Assembly (NCBI RefSeq): GCF_035222375.1
Contig: NC_085888.1
Coordinates: 620,001 to 684,000, forward strand
DNA length: 64,000 nt
DNA from: Podospora pseudocomata
Taxonomy: Eukaryota > Ascomycota > Sordariomycetes > Sordariales > Podosporaceae
Direction: 5' to 3'
The notes beneath the pieces were generated by a model, which was not told the origin of the DNA, ran no database searches, and was given only the letters and a program-made list of their open reading frames with translations. The first letter of the stretch is position 1. Each line of letters starts with the position of its first letter. Shown in pieces: positions 21,410 through 31,563 of the stretch. The position numbers and the translations under genes are program-made.

Positions 21410-21619
21410 GATTGCTGTGTGTGTGTGATGATAAGTAGCGGTCGGTCGTTCTGGCAAATGAGGGATGAAGCACTGCTCTCGTAGTCAATGACTTTGCAGC
21501 AAAACTGTTTATCAACTAAGCGAACAAGGCAACTGGAGAAGAACTGAAGCTGAAGGCAAACAGGCCCAGAGTGGCGAAAGCTCCCGGGAGGAGCAGACAG
21601 TGATTCGGTGACGGCAGTT

Positions 21620-21720
21620 TGAAACTTGGATGTCATGGTCCATATGCGCTACTGCCAGTTCGGAAAGTGTGCTGTACAGAGCAGGAAGGATGGTGCAATG
21701 ACTGTGAATCGTTATCACTC
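21620..21720 (-). pseudogene. Duplicated fragment of the MATE-gene first exon
   Basis: About 30 bp around 21660-21690 nearly matches 23103-23133 within the transporter's first exon. The minus-strand translation ILPALYSTLSELAVAHMDH mirrors [20 protein letters not shown]. It lies directly downstream of the intact gene and looks like the remnant of a second copy. Confidence 0.5.
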
Positions 21721-23451
21721 CCTAAACACCTCCAACCTCGCCCTTCCCGTCATCAGGGTGCAAAGCCAGAGGCCATCAACAACCAAAACATCAAGGAAGC
21801 TAAACACTAGACTACCGCCAAACACAAAACTGTGGTACGTCCAAGCATTGCCTTCATCCAGCTCCTTGACTTGACATACAATAGCCCAAGGTAAGACATA
21901 CAAAAGGTTGCTAACAAGACTCTGGTACAAGTACCACTTGGGCCTTGTAGCAAGCAAAACAGTGGCCAGTTGAGTAGACGCTGCATAAAAGATGTAGCAC
22001 CAGTCTATCGTGCGCCACATGTACGCCGTCACCTCTGCAACCTCGTCTGAAGCACTCAAATACTTTGCAAATGACCCAGCACCCCAGATGGAGAGGAAAA
22101 TCGCCAGCGGGATCTCCACGAGCATAGCCAGCCCAAAGGATGTCAGGGCTGGCTTCACAACCCTGAATATTACAGGCTTAAATGCCACTTTTCCAGGTCT
22201 GCGTGTCGTTGTCCCAATCTCTCGTCTCCACGCACCCCACCGGTGACCAACAAAGGCGAGAGCTGTGGCTTCCAGAGACTGAACTGGTACCATGACAAGA
22301 CCCCATCGAATGGTATTGAACACGCCCCAAGCAGTGGCGTAGGTAGACCCCATGGACACAATATTACTTACCAACCAGAGGTAGAGCGCATTTCTGACGG
22401 CAGACTCAATAAGCGTGAGAATGCCTGGACGGATGAGAACAGCCAGTGCCCTCACGCTTGGCGCTATCCTTTCCTGCGCCTTGTATTGTGGCCAGCTGGT
22501 CCTCCAGAGAAAATAGACCAAGCCACAAATCGCGGCAGCCATGTTGCACGCCAGCTGAATGCCGGCCTGCATGTTCACGGTCGGTGTGTGGCTGCCAACG
22601 TGAAAAGTTGAAATGAGGAGAAGGTCCAAAATGATGTTGATGCCAAACTTGGCACTGCTGATGACCAACGGAACATCGGGCTTGTCTAGGGTGCGCGTGG
22701 CAGATGCAACAGCTGTCTCGAGAGCCGAGCTGAGGGCAGAAAAGGCGCTGAGACGGATGTACGTGAGGCTGGCGCCGCGAACTTCGATTGGAACGAAGCC
22801 CTTGGCAAAGGTGGAGGCACCACCGAGGAGGGCGAGACTCATGATCAGGCCGAGAATAGTCTGGAAGAGGATGAGGGTGTGCGCGAGTGAGAGTCGGGCG
22901 GCAAGAGAGCGAGAAGATTTGTCCCCAATGATGACCCTAGAGGTATGTTAGCATTCAGTTCCCAGGCATAAGGGAACAAAAGGGCAAAGGTACCAAGCAG
23001 CTCGCGGTAGCCCTTCATTGAGCACCTCGGCAAGAACTCCAATGTATGTATACACATCGGTTGTGACAACCATGCTGCGGTCGATGTTGGCGACCCATAG
23101 TTTGGAAAGTGTGCCGTAAAGAGCAGGAAGAATGAACGACGCTGTGTTGAAAACCAGTGCACCAGCGTAAAAACTTCGAAAGTCGTTCTGAAGCAGTGAT
23201 TCATCTTGAAGATGGCGGCCGTCGTCACTGTCTCCGCGGTTGTTGTCCGAGGGCGAGGCCCGATTTTCTTGGGCTACCATTCTGTAACCCAGTCGATTCC
23301 GGAGATGATGGAGAAGGGATGACATGGCCCAGTTGAAGTGGCGAACACCTTCCTTCTGATAAGTTTTCCATCTGTGGAGGAAAGGTGCGCCATCGAGCGG
23401 GGTATGCTGCAGGCTGTTGAATTTCAGGTTAGGTAACGAGGACAGTGCCAA
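21715..23451 (-). CDS. MATE/flippase-type multi-pass transporter
   Basis: Exons 23451-22994 and 22936-21715, with a 57-bp intron (GTACCT ... CTCTAG), encode up to 559 aa. The joined sequence [12 protein letters not shown] is continuous. About twelve hydrophobic segments are seen, for example [57 protein letters not shown] and [20 protein letters not shown]. The pattern of an N-terminal conserved region with [12 protein letters not shown] and long TM pairs fits the MATE/polysaccharide-flippase superfamily, which exports organic cations or flips lipid-linked glycans. The start is uncertain: the ATG at 23325 ([14 protein letters not shown]) is a reasonable alternative that removes 42 residues. 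Substrate unknown. Confidence 0.8.
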
Positions 23452-24147
23452 AAGTTGACCAGTAGACAGTCTCGGACGCGGTAGGCCTCAAGACATCATG
23501 GGATCATTTCGACTCCATGGCATTGCTTGCATTGGTCTCTTCTCAATATATGCCCTGAAGGGGATTAGTCACACTAAAGAAGGGTACCCAACTACACAAA
23601 AGGCTTGGGATGATACCTATCGAGGACATTTTCTGCATAGCTGAAAGTTGGTTGGTTTACCCTCTCTTGACGGTATTAACTGACATTTGGGATGATATGA
23701 AGCATATTGATAGATTTGAGACTTTTTAGTAGAGATGAATGTCATCCATTATGTTTAGTTGGGGTGATGCTTTGTTATCAAAGTAGTTCTGAAGAACAAT
23801 ATCATCTCAAACCCAAGTTCTTGACTTGGCGGAAACTTGAACTGCTGCATTGAGAGCAGGAGCAACGGGAGCAACTGAAAGGTCAGCGACTCTCCACACG
23901 TGATGCCGTCTCATAAAGAACGATTGCTCTTGATACGGCGCACCTTCCTCCAAATGAGAACTCCACCAAAGATACGGCCGTCTCGCTTCTCCACGGGTTT
24001 GGTACTATGGATCTTGAGGTGCCCACGGGTCATCGCGGCCGCAAATCCTGCCTTGGCCAGTTGGTATTTATACGTCTTCAACGATCCTTCTCCCTCTCAG
24101 CCCATCATCGCTTTGCAACCCAACAAACCGTCTTCCCAACTCTCGCC
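23452..24147. other. Gene-less stretch with promoter of the secreted protein gene
   Basis: 696 bp. A TATA-like TATTTATAC lies at about 24065-24073, about 80 bp before the ATG at 24148. Nothing else was recognised. Confidence 0.45.
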
Positions 24148-24858
24148 ATGTATCTCGCGACTACCCTCGCCCTGCTCCTCAGCAGCATCAGCACTGTGAC
24201 CGCCAGCCGGTCCTGGGTCGCAACTGCGCAAGACTACGGCAATGCCACTTTCGTCACCGGCGTTGATGATGTCTCGGAGCAATTCAAGATTCAATGGGTC
24301 GAAGGCGGCAACCCCTCCGATGCCATCATTGGCCACATCCCCGGCGGCGGCCTTGAGGCTAGGGATGACAAGATGTCTACTGTCACGGTCGAGACGATAT
24401 TCGTTGTGGACACGGCTACCAGCTACTCCTCCACAGCCACCACCATAGTCAGCACCCTCGTGGGTGATTCCCCGAGCCCGGCCGGGGCCACCCAAGCACC
24501 CAACACCGTTCCCAAATGGGCTCTAGACGTGTTCACGCAAGGTGACACCTGGTGTCCCCGTGGTGTCTACTCCACCATCTCGCTCCTCCGGTACGGGACA
24601 TTCTGTCTCAAGACGCCAGCCGGCACCACCAGCGCAAGAATTCCACAAGGCATGATGGGCGGATGCAGCAGTAAGTTTGCCTTGTTTTCCCCGCAAGAGA
24701 ATATCTTTCCAGTTGACTGACCATCATATGCAGCTACCTTATTCCAAGACGAGAACTGTTCCGTTGGCCCCGTTCACATCGAGAACGAAGAGATGTGTAT
24801 GCGGTTGCGCGGTAGCAGTGGTGTTGTCGAGCTCAAGTCATTCGTCGTTGCTTGCTAG
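24148..24858 (+). CDS. Small secreted cysteine-containing protein, 215 aa
   Basis: Exons 24148-24670 and 24734-24858 (intron 63 bp, GTAAGT ... GCAG). The signal peptide is MYLATTLALLLSSISTVTAS. The mature part has a Ser/Thr-rich middle (TSYSSTATTIVSTLVGDSPS) and a C-terminal domain with six cysteines in WCPRGVYS, GTFCLKT, MGGCSTTLFQDENCSVG, EEMCMRLRG and the terminal VVAC. No known family was recognised. The layout (secreted, under 220 aa, paired cysteines in the C-terminal half) is that of effector-like or wall-associated small secreted proteins. That is a description, not a function. Confidence 0.8.
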
Positions 24859-25100
24859 ATAGCAAGGGAAGTGATGCAAGTCAAGGATCATAAAATGGTT
24901 TCTGGAAGATAGATATGGATAGCAGTAGAGAATCCAGCCCACTTCATTCATGGCGTTTTTGTCGATTATTGCCCAGTATTTTATGACCCACGTGTTAAGT
25001 CAGCCCACAACAAGTTGTTTAATCGCAAGGTAACTCAAGACCTTGTCAACAAAGCGTGAAGAAAAAAGGAAAGCTTTTTTTCAGCAAAAGAACATGTGGA

Positions 25101-25186
25101 CTCTCCCGCCGGGAATTGAACCCGGGTCTCGAGCGTTGACGTCTGAAGATGACAAGCTCACATACTGACCACTATACTACGGAAGA
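25101..25186 (-). tRNA. tRNA-Asp (GTC) with 14-nt intron
   Basis: The 7-bp acceptor stem TCTTCCG/CGGGAGA is complete, as are the D arm (AGTATAGTGGTCAGTA), the T arm (CCGGG-TTCAATT-CCCGG) and discriminator G. The anticodon arm TGAGC-TTGTCAC-GCTCG forms when a 14-nt intron after A37 is removed, which exposes anticodon GTC. Mature length is 72 nt. Confidence 0.9.
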
Positions 25187-25306
25187 CTTACAGATGTTGT
25201 CACCTGTCGTAGCTGTGTGAGGTGTCGGAAGCTGGGCCAAAGACGTCTAGGCTTGTGGGCGTTGCGTGGAAAAGAAAGATAAGGGTGGAGGCAAGAGGTG
25301 CAAAAA

Positions 25307-25393
25307 CGATCCGCCCAGGGGTCGAACCTGGAACCTCCTGATTATTTGATTGGGTAATCGTAGTCAGACGCGCTGCCATTACGCCAGCGGACC
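25307..25393 (-). tRNA. tRNA-Arg (ACG) with 15-nt intron
   Basis: Acceptor stem GGTCCGC/GCGGATC with one G-T pair, T arm CCAGG-TTCGACC-CCTGG, discriminator G. The anticodon arm TCTGA-CTACGAA-TCAGG forms after removal of about 15 nt following A37, giving anticodon ACG. Mature length 72 nt. It lies 120 bp upstream of the tRNA-Asp gene on the same strand. Confidence 0.88.
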
Positions 25394-25908
25394 TTGGAAC
25401 TTGGATGCATCTGTGGACAGAGTGTGGCCTTATGATAGGATATGGAAGCTCGGTGAAGCTGAAAATAGATGTCAAAAACATCTTGAATAAACATGCCGAA
25501 AATGGACATATTTTTCATGAACAGTTACAAAAGGGCATTTTTGTGGGGCCGGACTTTGCCGGACTTTGCGTTGTGTAACAAGACACAAGTGCTTCGCTGA
25601 CAACTGCCGCCCAGTATGGCTTGGCGCACCCTTTTCTCTATCCCCATGAAGACGCAGTTAAGACACCATCTCGGACCGGGAAACAAGTGACACCGATCGC
25701 ATGTTTCCAGAATGTCTCAATCATGGAAATTAAGACTAAGGCCGGTAATCCCGCTCTCTGATGGGATCACGATGATAGTTGATGGATGAGAGTTGTGTAT
25801 AAAAGGGGCCTTGGTCTCGTGAGATCTTGTGTGGTATGAACTCGACATCATCACACACCGAGCACTTCACCAGTATCTCTCAGCTACTCTCATCAACTCA
25901 AACTCAAA
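25394..25908. other. Promoter region of the SDR gene
   Basis: 515 bp. It contains a short direct repeat (GCCGGACTTTGC / GCCGGACTTTGCG) at about 25548-25570 and a TATA box near the 3' end. Confidence 0.45.
25798..25806 (+). promoter_or_regulatory. TATA box of the SDR gene
   Basis: TATAAAAGG lies 111 bp before the ATG at 25909, a usual fungal distance. Confidence 0.55.
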
Positions 25909-26749
25909 ATGGCCTCCACCGACAAGACCATCGTTCTCATCACCGGTTAGTCCCCCTCTATCACTGTCCCCTTTTTGAACTTTGCCAAATTAACTCAGCA
26001 AAACAGGCGCCAACAGCGGCATCGGTCTCGAAACCATCGTCACCATCTCCAAGTCCTCCCCTAATTACCACCTCCTCCTCGCCGCCCGCTCCCTCGACAA
26101 AGGCAACGCCGCCCTCGCCAAAATCCAAGCCGAGCACGGCGCTGCTCTCCTATCCCCCGTCTCAGTCGTCACGTTGGACGTCACCTCCCTCCCCACTATC
26201 GAAACCACCGCATCATACATCGAATCCGCCTTTGGCCGCCTCGACGTCCTGATCCAAAACGCGGGTGTCATCGTCTACCGCCCTTGCTCCACCCTCGAAA
26301 ACCTCCGCGAGACGTTTGAAACAAACACCTTTGGCCCGAAGGTCCTGACAGAGGCAATGCTGCCGCTGCTGAAAAAGTCGAGGAACGCGCGCGTGATTTA
26401 TGTGAGCTCGGTGCAGGGGAGTATCACGTTCAAGCTGGACCCGGAGTACGAGTACAAACACACGAGGGGGATCGAGTACAGGATGAGCAAGGCTGCGCTG
26501 AATATGCTGGCGGCTTGCGACCGGTATGATTTTCGGGAGTGGGGTGGGAGGGTGACTGCTTTTAATCCTGGGTTTTGCGTGACCAACTTGACTGGGGAGG
26601 AGGGCAGGAAGCAGAGGGTGGAGGCGGGGGCTAGGTCGGCGGAGGATCCGGCAAGGGCTTTGCTTGAGGTGTTGGAGGGGAAGAGGGACGGGGATGCGTG
26701 GGAGGAGAATGGGATGTTGGATTTGGATGGGGGGGTTATTCCTTGGTGA
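25909..26749 (+). CDS. Short-chain dehydrogenase/reductase
   Basis: Exons 25909-25945 and 26007-26749 (intron 61 bp, GTTAGT ... ACAG) encode 259 aa. The classical SDR cofactor motif T12-G-A-N-S-G-I-G19 is rebuilt exactly across the splice. Also visible are LDVTS (about 69-73), QNAGV (about 96-100), a catalytic Ser near 147 (VSSVQG) and the YxxxK pair Y170/K174 (YRMSKAA). It is an NAD(P)-dependent oxidoreductase, cytosolic by absence of a signal. Substrate is unknown. The C-terminal third has A/G-rich, T-poor codon use with many GG runs, like several genes in this window. Confidence 0.93.
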
Positions 26750-27504
26750 TTGAGCGAGTAGGCGGCGGGGATTCTTTTGTAGTGAGGCTAGAATTGGCAG
26801 CGGGTGAAGCTTGCCTGGTTGGGTAATGGTCGTTATGGAGGGTCTCCTTTGAGTGCTTTCTGAGTTTACAAAGTGTTTAGTAGAAGTTCATTTTTCGAAT
26901 GGTGCCTAGTGCAAAGAGAAAGCTCCGCATTGAGGGAGTAATCTGAGGCGTGTGAAGTGCAAGTGAAGCTAGGTGCCATTATAGATGAGTCATGAATTTC
27001 CTTTACTTTTGAGGAAGTGAGAAGTTAACTGCTCTGTGAAAGAAGTCAAGTATTGAAGATACGGAAAAAGGCAGCTGTAACAATTGCATTTTTTTCTCCT
27101 CCGGCGGGGAGACACAGCGGACAATTGTTAAACTTGTTGACGTTGATGAGAAACCAAAACTCTCCATTGGTGCAAATGAGCTCTGATGGCACTGACTTAT
27201 GCAGCTATACATAATGTTATGCTGGGGTGTGCTGTAGGGTTTGGGTTAGACGTGCTCTCTTTGAAGAACCCCACCATCAATATGAGCCCACCATGAGTCA
27301 CCGAAGTCGCATGGTGGGGGCGGGCGGTGAGCAGCCAAAATCTCAATCTGGCCAGCTTTGTCCACTGCTGCTTGGCTCTTGGTGACAACGGTCGAGGGTC
27401 CATTGCTGCCAGTCACTGACACCCCCTGGTTCGCTGGAGATTCTCTTGTACTATGATTCAATATTGATCTCACTCAAGATCACCAACCACCTGCCCAATT
27501 CTCG
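26750..27504. other. Intergenic region with trpE promoter
   Basis: 755 bp with no supported gene. A CPC1/GCN4-type site lies in the promoter-proximal part. Confidence 0.45.
27294..27300. promoter_or_regulatory. CPC1/GCN4-type site upstream of trpE
   Basis: TGAGTCA, a perfect TGASTCA element, sits 204 bp before the trpE ATG. In filamentous ascomycetes amino-acid biosynthetic genes are induced through such sites by CPC1 (cross-pathway control). Binding is inferred. Confidence 0.5.
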
Positions 27505-29381
27505 ATGGCTTCCACCGCGAAACTCGACATCCGGCCATCCGCCGAAGAGGCCCGCTCTGTTTTTGAGCAGGCCCGCCAAGCCAGTCCACGGCCAACCCTC
27601 CTTCCCGTTTGCTACTCAGTTCCCTCGGACCTGTTGACGCCATCTGCCATCTACCTCAAGCTCTCCAACGGGTACGTGATGCATGCGAACGATTAAGTGG
27701 AGCTGTGTCAATTGATTCGGTTGGAATAAGTCATTGAACCAGTTCTGATATGACAACACAGTGCCACCGCTGAGTATTCATTCCTTCTCGAGAGCGCCAC
27801 CGGTAGCACTGGGACGATTGGCCGTTATAGTTTTATCGGTGCCAGTGAGTTTGAGCCGGCCACAAGGTGACACTTTGCCATGTTTAACTTCTGACACGAT
27901 CGATAGATCCCAGAAAAGTGCTGGCCACCGGCCCCGGATATGAAGATGTCGGCGACCCCCTCCGTGCTCTTGAGAGTACTCTCGGTCAGGATCGTGTTCT
28001 CAGCATCCCATCACTGAGACTCCCCAGTCTGACCGGAGGTGCTGTCGGGTACTTGTCCTATGACTGCATCAGGTACTTTGAGCCCAAGACGGCCAGAGCT
28101 CTCAAGGACAACCTACAGATCCCCGAGGCGCTCTTTATGCTTTTTGACACCATCGTCGCCTTTGACCACTTTTACCAGACCGTTACCATTGTGACTCACA
28201 TGAGACTACCGGAAACCGTCGGGGATGAGTTCCAAGCTGCCTACGACGAGGCCGCTGCCACAATCAAGTCCACTCTGGAACTTATTCAACAGAACGAGAT
28301 TCCTCTTCCACCCGCGACACCCAGCAAGCCGGCCTCGGAGCAGCAATATTCATCAAACGTTGGCCGTCATGGCTATGAGACCTTTGTCACTGAGCTCAAA
28401 AAGCACATCATCAAAGGCGACATCATTCAGGCTGTCCCATCACAACGCTTTTCCCGAAGCACCAGCCTGCATCCATTCAACATCTATCGCACATTGCGGT
28501 CCCTGAACCCATCCCCATACCTCTTCTTCCTGTCTTGCTCCGACTTCCACATTATCGGCGCTTCACCAGAATGTCTTATGAAGACAGACGGCTACGCTGA
28601 CCTTCCTGAAGACGAAAGATTTGGCTACTCTGCGCAAGACGCCCTTTCCCGCCCGAAGATTGTCAACCATGCCATCGCAGGCACCATCAAGCGCGGCGCC
28701 AACCCCGCCGAGGATGATGAACTTGCCGCCATTCTCCAAAACAGCACCAAGGATCGCGCCGAACACGTCATGCTTGTTGATTTGGCCCGCAACGACGTCA
28801 ACCGCGTTTGCCACCCCTCTACTGTCAAGGTTGACCGCCTCATGCGCATTGACCGTTTCTCTCATGTTCAGCATCTGACGTCAGAGGTATCGGGACTGCT
28901 GAGACCAGAATGCACACGCTGGGATGCCATGCGCAGCATCTTCCCCGCTGGCACTGTCTCTGGCGCTCCCAAGATCAAGGCTATGGAGCTGATCTACGAC
29001 TTGGAGAAGGAGAAGAGAGGCATTTACGCCGGCGCTACCGGATGGTTCGCCTACGATGTAGTCCGTTCCCTGGGAGAGGGCAAGGGGTTTAAACTGGATG
29101 AGGGGCAGATGGATACTTGCATTGCCATCCGTACCATGCTTGTCAAGAAGGGTGTCGCCTACCTCCAGGCCGGTGGCGGTATTGTCTTTGACAGCGAAAA
29201 GACCGAGGAGTGGATGGAAACCATGAACAAGCTGGCGGCCAACCTCAGGTGTATCGAGCAGGCTGAGAAGTACTATGGTGATGGAGCCGGCACGAAGTCG
29301 GTTCAGGACATCATCGACGACGAGAGGAGAAAGGGAGATGAATATTACTCCAGCCTTCAAACCACCAGCGCTGGGGCTTAA
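27505..29381 (+). CDS. trpE: Anthranilate synthase component I
   Basis: Exons 27505-27671, 27762-27844 and 27907-29381 encode 574 aa. The enzyme converts chorismate to anthranilate, the first committed step of tryptophan synthesis, using ammonia from the glutaminase subunit (TrpG/TrpC in fungi). The N-terminal domain carries the LLES tryptophan-feedback motif (about residues 64-67). The chorismate-binding domain shows IGASPECLMK, HAIAGTIKRGANPAEDDELA, DRAEHVMLVDLARNDVNRV, FPAGTVSGAPKIKAM, YAGATGWFAYD and YLQAGGGIVFDS, all in order. The second exon is only 83 bp. A CPC1-type site upstream fits amino-acid starvation control. Identification is secure. Confidence 0.97.
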
Positions 29382-29529
29382 GTATTAAACAGTCTAAAGA
29401 GGTAGACAAGAATGATCACGATACTGCCTTCTCAGCTGTAACATCAGGACCTCGCTACTTGTTACTCATAAAACGTGACACAACCTCCCCGCCACAGAAA
29501 ATACTTGGCATCACTTTCGCAGACTTGCT

Positions 29530-30039
29530 TTAGTTTGAACCCCCCGTTTTGCACGCCTGATCATCCTGCCGATAGGAAAGCAACTCCATCCCCTCGCTCT
29601 CATCCAAGCCGTAAAGTGTTTCTGTGTCGTCGTCACACACGGGCCCCTCCTCCCCGTCTTCCGCCAACTCCCGAGTGCCTCTCTGCTCCTCCTCATCATG
29701 TGCATTTCTTGTTCGGCCCCGAGATTTGTTCCAATCGATCCCCACACACGTCTGACCCTCGCCGAAGCAATTTCTGGCGATGGATGCAGCGCCCATGAAA
29801 AACAGAAAAAGAAACAACAGGACAGGCCAGAGTAAGATTTGGACGATGGCGACGAGCCAGGTTAGACACCAGAGGCAACCGTCTTTTTTGAGGAGGGGGA
29901 ACGACGAGATGATTTGGCGGTGGGCGGTGGGGAGGGCGAAGAGGAGGAAGAAGGTGAGGGTGTAGTAGAGGAAGGTGAGGATTGAGAGCCAGGGGATGGT
30001 ATTAGTGGTGGTGATGTGGTAGTGGTGGGTGGGTTGCAT
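29530..30039 (-). CDS. Small membrane protein, CFGEGQTC family (tandem copy A)
   Basis: 169 aa from the ATG at 30039, single exon. Two hydrophobic segments (WLSILTFLYYTLTFFLLFAL and ILLWPVLLFLFLFFMGAAS) flank a loop with RQIISSFPLLKKDGCLWCLTW. Then come the conserved ARNCFGEGQTCVGIDW motif and an acidic tail (HDEEEQRGT, CDDDTETLYGLDESEGME). The adjacent gene at 30317 has the same arrangement. No known domain was recognised. The Cys pair just after the second helix and the acidic tail suggest a membrane-anchored protein with a cytosolic or lumenal tail. The upstream frame is open further but looks non-coding and Pro/Ser/His-rich. Confidence 0.75.
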   Translation of the reverse strand: MQPTHHYHITTTNTIPWLSILTFLYYTLTFFLLFALPTAHRQIISSFPLLKKDGCLWCLTWLVAIVQILLWPVLLFLFLFFMGAASIARNCFGEGQTCVGIDWNKSRGRTRNAHDEEEQRGTRELAEDGEEGPVCDDDTETLYGLDESEGMELLSYRQDDQACKTGGSN

Positions 30040-30316
30040 TTTGTTGTACCGTATGGAGAGGTGGTTATGTAGAGAAGGATGGTGAGGTTGGGGAGGGGGG
30101 AGGGGGGAGGTTGGATGTATAGTTTTGTTTGGTGAACTAGCCAAGAGGATCGTCCTGAGGATTCGGTGAACACGCGCCGGAGAGAGCGATGAATACGAAT
30201 GGGAGGTACCAAGCTGGATGCAGTGTCGATCAGAGCAACACAGCCAGGTTGCGCCGTAATTGTTATGCGAGTTCTTTCTTGGCTCAGTCCGACATGTTTC
30301 AGTGCTGGTAGGTAGG

Positions 30317-30799
30317 CTAGGTGGATGAAGAGGGCGAATAGGGTGAAGAATGCGTGAACTCAAGATCACAGACTGCCTGGGTATCTTCTCCATTGAAACC
30401 ATAGAGTGTTTCTGCATCATCGTCAGGCACCGCCCCCGCCCCGTCATCTAGCAGATGGCTCCTCTGCTCCTCTTCATCATATGGATCCCGCTTTTTTCGT
30501 TTCAAATATCCGCTCAGGTCAAATCCCATGCAAGTCTGTCCCTCGGCAAAGCAATAGTTCATGATCGTTTCCCACTTGGTGCTCAATAGAAGGACAGTCA
30601 AATACACCGGCCACAGGTACAACACAAGGACGGTCATTGGCCAGGAGAGAAGCCAAAGGCAGCCGTCTTTCTCGATGAAGGGGAGCCACTTGATGATTTG
30701 TTTCTGGGCAGTGGGAACCCCAATAGCGAAGAATGGGACGGTGGTTATGAATGAGTAGGAGATTGTAATGAGCAAAAACCAGGGAGGGCCGTCAAGCAT
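30317..30799 (-). CDS. Small membrane protein, CFGEGQTC family (tandem copy B)
   Basis: 160 aa from the ATG at 30799, single exon. Hydrophobic segments WFLLITISYSFITTVPFFAI and MTVLVLYLWPVYLTVLLLST surround KQIIKWLPFIEKDGCLWLLSW. The signature reads NYCFAEGQTCMGFD and the tail has YDEEEQRSHLL and DDDAETLYGFNGED. Compared with copy A the conserved points are KDGCLW, the WP motif, CFxEGQTC, DEEEQR and ETLYG, whereas the rest has diverged strongly, so this is an old duplication under constraint. It shares a 5'-flanking block with copy A (GGCTGTGTTGCTCTGA). Confidence 0.75.
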   Translation of the reverse strand: MLDGPPWFLLITISYSFITTVPFFAIGVPTAQKQIIKWLPFIEKDGCLWLLSWPMTVLVLYLWPVYLTVLLLSTKWETIMNYCFAEGQTCMGFDLSGYLKRKKRDPYDEEEQRSHLLDDGAGAVPDDDAETLYGFNGEDTQAVCDLEFTHSSPYSPSSST

Positions 30800-31563
30800 T
30801 GTGGTTGTTGATTGAGTAGGGGTAGTTGTTAAATGGTATTGTATTCCAAAACGTGTTGGGGTTAGGAGATGAGGTTGGGGAAGCAATTGGGCTGTATTAT
30901 TTTTCGGATGAGATGTGCTCAAGAAGTACCTTTTTTCCATTGGGGGCCAGGCTTGAACACGTGCTAGGTGAAAAAGCCCAGAGCGATGGATACAAGAGAG
31001 GTGGTGTTGCTGAGGGAGGGTGGTCCGAGCGCTGATGCCCACCGAGCTGTCGGTCAGAGCAACACAGCCCTGTTATGTCCAGCCGTGGGTATTAATGAGG
31101 CTCTAGAGCAAAACTGCCATCATACAGGTTCCAGTCAGTCGCCAAGGTGGGATCCATCATCCACAGTAGCGTTGTAGGGTTCATCCAGATACGTCTGATT
31201 CGGTAGCGAAAGCCCAAGGGCGTAGACATCGCGAAGTATCCCGTCAACATCCGGTGATGCTGACATCCATATTGCACGCTTGGTAGGGCTCGATACCGAA
31301 ATGGCAAAGACTTGGCTTCCATGATCCCGTGGCTGGTGTTTGTTTACAAAGCGATTGCTGAAGACGTGATAATCGACGAGGTAGCCCGATGAAGAAAAGG
31401 AAGATGTGTGGTTGAGCAAGGTGGCCCAAGCGCTGGTGCCTGAACACACTCAGGTCGGTTGAAGGGGCAGGACTATATCACTACCGCAAAACCTTTCTTT
31501 ACACACTTCATCGTTATCGGCCTCACATTTTCGCCACACTAGCTCTTTACTGTGCCTTCTACA
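30800..31563. other. Promoter of copy B and relic of a third tandem unit
   Basis: The minus strand near 31400-31450 (CACCAGCGCTTGGGCCACC) resembles the copy B upstream region near 31000-31040 (CATCAGCGCTCGGACCACC). The translated stretch SAWATLLNHTSSFSSSGYLV also echoes SARTTLPQQHHLSCIHRSGL. This suggests a further unit whose coding part is gone. No intact gene is seen. Confidence 0.4.

Noticed and set aside
31300-31563. Search for a Starship-type direct repeat or TTAC-like target upstream of the DUF3435 relic
   Set aside because: Short matches exist but nothing above chance; an element boundary cannot be claimed from this window alone.
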